A stretch of 20,349 nucleotides of DNA from Plakobranchus ocellatus (taxonomy: Eukaryota; Mollusca; Gastropoda; Plakobranchidae): the NCBI GenBank assembly GCA_019648995.1, contig BLXT01001882.1:1284549-1304897 (forward strand), read 5' to 3'. The notes beneath the pieces are model-generated. The model saw nothing but the letters and a program-made list of their open reading frames with translations, did no database searches and was not told the DNA's origin. The position numbers and the translations under genes are program-made. Below are positions 17,146-20,349 of this stretch, piece after piece. Each line of letters starts with the position of its first letter. Position 1 is the stretch's first letter.

Positions 17146-17383
17146 CAGTATAAATGGGTTAATACTTGTATGAAGTACTAAATGTACGTTAACTAATTGG
17201 TGCGCATGCTCGAGATTTACATTTCTCTTCCTTTTTCACAAAGTTTGAACGTTAGAAAGAGCCATTTACATAGATATTATCTTCCATTTTCAAGTCTTTT
17301 CTGGCGTGCATTCTCGTTATTCATAGATCAAAGTCTAGACTGAAAAAAACTTTGGATGCAAGTACGTCAGGAGTTCGCCCAAA

Positions 17384-19203
17384 ATGAATGTCCACTAATG
17401 CAGTGTATAACATGAAGAGTTTGAAATATTATCCGATGATGATTCACTCTTTGATGAGAGCCAAAATAGATCTAGTGATGAATCTGAATCCAGTAGCAGT
17501 GATTCAGTGAAACTGAAGTTTACAAAAAGGGAGCGTTGCCCAGCGCTAATGGAAAGAAGTTTCCTGACCGAAGCAAATCTAGTTCTAAGGTTAGATCTAC
17601 AAGTAAAGTAGTAAGACCCACCAATGACGATCTATTAGATCTAGATGAAGATGAAAGAAGTGTTCAATCTAATGGTGATGCACAAGAACCAGAGTGGAGA
17701 GAAAATTGAAGAAGCTACAACAGAGCTTTCTTTTTGTTTTGTAAGACATGGTAGGACTGGGATAAGTCCTGATGCAAGAAATCTAGAGTCAGCCCTTGAT
17801 TTTTTTCTTCTCCTCTTCAATGAAACTATTATAAATGGATTGCTGAAAAACATAAATGATTATGCAGCAGAAGTATTTAAAAAAAATAATCCACCAACAC
17901 GCTACTCCATATTTGCAAGATTTTATCCCTTCACAATGGAGGAATTGTTTCGCTTTCTTGCAATTTTGTTTGCCATGGGTCAAGACCAACGATCAACCAT
18001 AAAATGCTATTGGTCAAATGCACCTCTCCGATATACCCCATGGTACCATCAAATGATGCCTAGAAAAAGATTTGAAGCCATTTATCATACTTTTCTTCAT
18101 GCCAGCGGAATAAATGCGGAAAACCAAGAGAAGATCGAGCCATTTCTTGAATCTCTTGTTGCATCATTTCAAGCAACATATTATCCATCAAAAGAACTGT
18201 CGATTGATGAAATGGTTATTGGTTTTCATGGAAGGTGGAAGAACAAACAGTTCAATGCCAGCAAGCCCTCTAAGTATCATATAAAAACATTCGGCCTATG
18301 TGAGAGCAGCACTGGTTACGTTTATAATATGTTTACATACTATGGAGCCAGCATAGCCTACCACCCTGATCTTGACAAGGACTGTTCATAGGCAATCAAA
18401 ATATTTGAAAAACTCTTGTGCCCATTAGATAAGGGTCATCACATTTTTTCTGACCGATACTACACATCCATGCCACTTTTGCAATATTTGGAAGGCAGAA
18501 GTTTTTACTACACTGGCACGATTGATCCAAGAAGGAAGTACTTCCCACCAACTTTGAAGACTTTGACTCTTGAACATATGGGGATGAAATGGTTTCTTCA
18601 CAAAAGCAATAACCAGCTTTTGGTAGCCTTTAGGGACAAAAAAGCAAAAAAAAAATGTGCTTTAGTAACAAATGCTGGTGAGGTAGGTACCACAGAGATA
18701 AGGACAAGACGCGGAACTTATGTAAAAAAAACTAGTTGCATACACCATTACAATCAATGCAAGAATGGATGCGATTGAGCAGATCAGCTTGTGCAGTATT
18801 ATGGAATGCACCAAAGAAAAAGCCATAAATGGTGGAAAAAAATTTTCCATTGGTTGTTGGAGCTGACTGTAATCAATGCTTGCATTTTGTTTGACAAAAG
18901 TCGTGTACGGGACGACAAATACCAAAAAAAGATCTCCTTATAAAACAACTGAGTGACAGAGTAGCTGACCTAGAACCAGCATCAAAGAGAAAACCACCCC
19001 AACCTGTCGCAACTGTAGAGCACATGGCTCCTCAAAGCCACTTCATCATTTCTGTGAAGGAAGACAGAAATTGTCGAGTTTGCAGTAGGCTAGAAAAATG
19101 AAAACACACCACGACAGCATGTGCAACCTGCCCTGGAAGACCATACTTGTGCAAAAAAAATTGTTTCAAGTTGTGGCACACAAAACTAAACATTGAAGTT
19201 TAG
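17384..19203 (+). pseudogene. piggyBac transposase, inactivated
   Basis: About 606 codons from Met at 17384, the usual length for the family. An acidic, Ser-rich N-terminus (EFEILSDDDSLFDESQ) is followed by a middle part in another frame (KFPDRSKSSSKVRSTSK). The long catalytic core begins near 17757 (TGISPDARNLESALDFFLLL). Catalytic Asp codons are all present: SIDEMVIGFHGR (18206-18208), FSDRYYTSMPLL (18452-18454) and NQCKNGCD (18773-18775). The C-terminal Cys-rich zinc-binding domain can be read at 19069-19200 (NCRVCSRL, ACATC, YLCKKNCFKLWH). Lesions: TAA at 17396-17398 and 17408-17410, a frame change near 17517-17535, TGA at 17707-17709, a frame change near 17730-17760, TAG at 18389-18391, TGA at 18776-18778, a frame slip in the A run near 18921-18931, and TGA at 19099-19101. 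Ancestral stop at 19201. Confidence 0.93.
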
Positions 19204-20098
19204 TTTAGATTGTGCATTTTTCCCAAATGTAAAAGAAACTGTAAATATTGGAATTTATTTTGTTACATGTACATATTTACATTTGCCAAGTTTTTTTCAC
19301 CCTTTTCTTAGTTTTCAACATCATATACATTTGACAAAAATTTGGATTATTAGTGTATTACATAACTAGGCCTACCTGAATTTCATAAACATTGGATTAT
19401 TTGGATACTGTACTTCTCGAAGCATGGGAGTAACACTTCAAAGCAATTCCGGCACACTTATGTGAGTAAGAAAAAAAATTGTATGTAAGATTTTTTTTTA
19501 CCTATACACAGATTTCTTTCTCCTTCTTCTTTTTTGAATCATGAAAACTATCTTTTATATTCAAAATTTTAAAAACTACATTATTTTCTCTTCAATTTGA
19601 TATATATAAATCATCGGGTACATTCAGTATTTTGGCTTTGCATGTTTTCTCATAAAAGTAATATTTATGTGCATCAAAGGCCGTAATTTATCACATTGAT
19701 AGCAATCTTCTTTTTTGCTATAAATCAAAAAGTATTCAACTTTTTTTCACAATTTTTGGCGTGTAAATGCCTATATAATCACAATTTATAAAAATCTACC
19801 TTTCAAGGCCAATAGATTATCAGCAGAATTAGCATTGTATAATACTTGGTCATTTTTCATTGAATTTATTTTTGACAAATTTTTTTTATTGAGTTTGCTG
19901 TATTTTCAAAATGAAAATAAGAGAATTTTTTCTTTTTTGGTGCTTATTTGTAGAAACTGCATTCAATCCCTTCAATTTGATATATAATTTGTATGGTTCT
20001 AACCTACACAAAGGTCCTATATTAGCTTTTTACAAAATGGATAGCCAATTTTAGAATACTCTCATTCTACCCCTAGGTCCAATCGTAAAATATGTGGG
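19204..20098 (+). other. piggyBac 3' non-coding part
   Basis: About 900 bp of AT-rich sequence between the transposase stop and the right inverted repeat. No second gene or nested element recognised. Confidence 0.65.
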
Positions 20099-20111
20099 GG
20101 TAGTGAATCAG
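20099..20111 (-). repeat. piggyBac right terminal inverted repeat
   Basis: GGTAGTGAATCAG, the exact reverse complement of the left end, followed by TTAA at 20112-20115. Confidence 0.93.
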
Positions 20112-20254
20112 TTAATGACCAATGGCACAGTGTAGGCAGTAGCTTTGATTTTCATTGTGTTATGCTTTGAATTTGCTTTTTTTTTTCTTGACTCACACTC
20201 AGATACAATTTTGATTAGTTAAGAAATCTAAAAATTCTTCACATGCTTTAAGTT

Positions 20255-20274
20255 AAAAAAAAAAAAAAAAAAAA
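20255..20274. repeat. A run of 20 bases
   Basis: An uninterrupted A tract in host sequence after the piggyBac. There is no upstream gene-like sequence that would make it a retroposon tail. Confidence 0.8.
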
Positions 20275-20349
20275 CCCTTAAAAAATTACATGTACTTTAT
20301 GTTTTATATGCTTGACTTTGCCAAGGCTCAGGCGGGACACTTGTGGAAG

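Larger units (their letters stand above)
17070..20111 (+). mobile_element. piggyBac-family DNA transposon, full length, decayed
   Basis: An element of 3042 bp flanked by TTAA on both sides. Terminal inverted repeats are 13 bp, CTGATTCACTACC (17070-17082) and its reverse complement (20099-20111). A short internal match, TTGGACC at 17119-17125 and its complement at 20076-20082, lies at unequal distances from the ends, as in known piggyBac elements with asymmetric internal repeats. The left end also has two tandem hairpins. A transposase of usual length is present but carries stops and frame breaks. Confidence 0.95.

Noticed and set aside
17066-17162. A separate 97-bp TTAA-bounded mini-element nested at the piggyBac left end (TTAAC...GGGTTAA)
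   Set aside because: The outer 13-bp repeat pairs exactly with the far right end, so the segment is part of the large element. The second TTAA is probably chance in AT-rich DNA.
20255-20274. A run as the tail of a retroposed gene or SINE
   Set aside because: No element body or target duplication is visible next to it; similar but shorter A and T runs are everywhere in the window.
1-20349. CRISPR arrays, bacterial operons, tRNA or rRNA genes
   Set aside because: No regularly spaced repeats, no ribosome-binding-site-led open frames and no recognisable RNA gene were found.

Overview
The window is eukaryotic, from an AT-rich, intron-dense metazoan genome and most likely an invertebrate; I cannot fix the clade, and a marine lophotrochozoan such as a mollusc is only a guess. 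The grounds are one long gene cut into short GT..AG exons of 52 to 273 bp, introns of about 250 bp to several kb full of A/T runs, and two animal-type DNA transposons (a mariner and a piggyBac). There is nothing bacterial: no operons, no CRISPR array, and I recognise no tRNA or rRNA gene.

Layout. Positions 1-1600 hold no exon I can support. They contain a nested inverted repeat (658-749) and a short GC-richer block with promoter-like or LTR-like boxes (about 760-930). From 1601 to 16464, 17 exons on the + strand join into one reading frame of 2848 nt (949 codons plus one base) with no internal stop and matching intron phases throughout. The frame is open at both ends, so the gene begins upstream and continues downstream. 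Intron 11 carries a 1367-bp mariner (10529-11895) inserted in reverse orientation. Intron 17 carries a 3042-bp piggyBac (17070-20111). Both transposases are decayed. From 20116 to 20349 there is only AT-rich sequence with a 20-base A run.

Main result. The host protein is built from a tandem repeat of very large units. Unit 1 (exons 2-8, about 407 residues) and unit 2 (exons 8-15, about 382 residues) can be aligned by eye along most of their length. A third unit begins in exons 15-17. Each unit opens with a box such as DVLTLLEAKY, DFLVTLEAKF or DFDKLVEQKY. Several intron positions keep the same phase in both units, so the gene grew by duplicating a multi-exon block. The protein is helical and coiled-coil-like, rich in Leu, Glu, Gln and Arg. 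No signal peptide or membrane segment is visible in the part seen. I do not recognise the family; a distant link to the ciliary EVC/EVC2 coiled-coil proteins is a thought to test, not a call.

The two transposons are passengers in introns and show no sign of working with the host gene. Points of interest are a mariner whose third catalytic residue is Glu in place of Asp and whose first catalytic motif region carries an extra GDET copy, and a piggyBac with intact catalytic Asp codons and a readable C-terminal Cys-rich domain despite several stops, plus two tandem subterminal hairpins at its left end.
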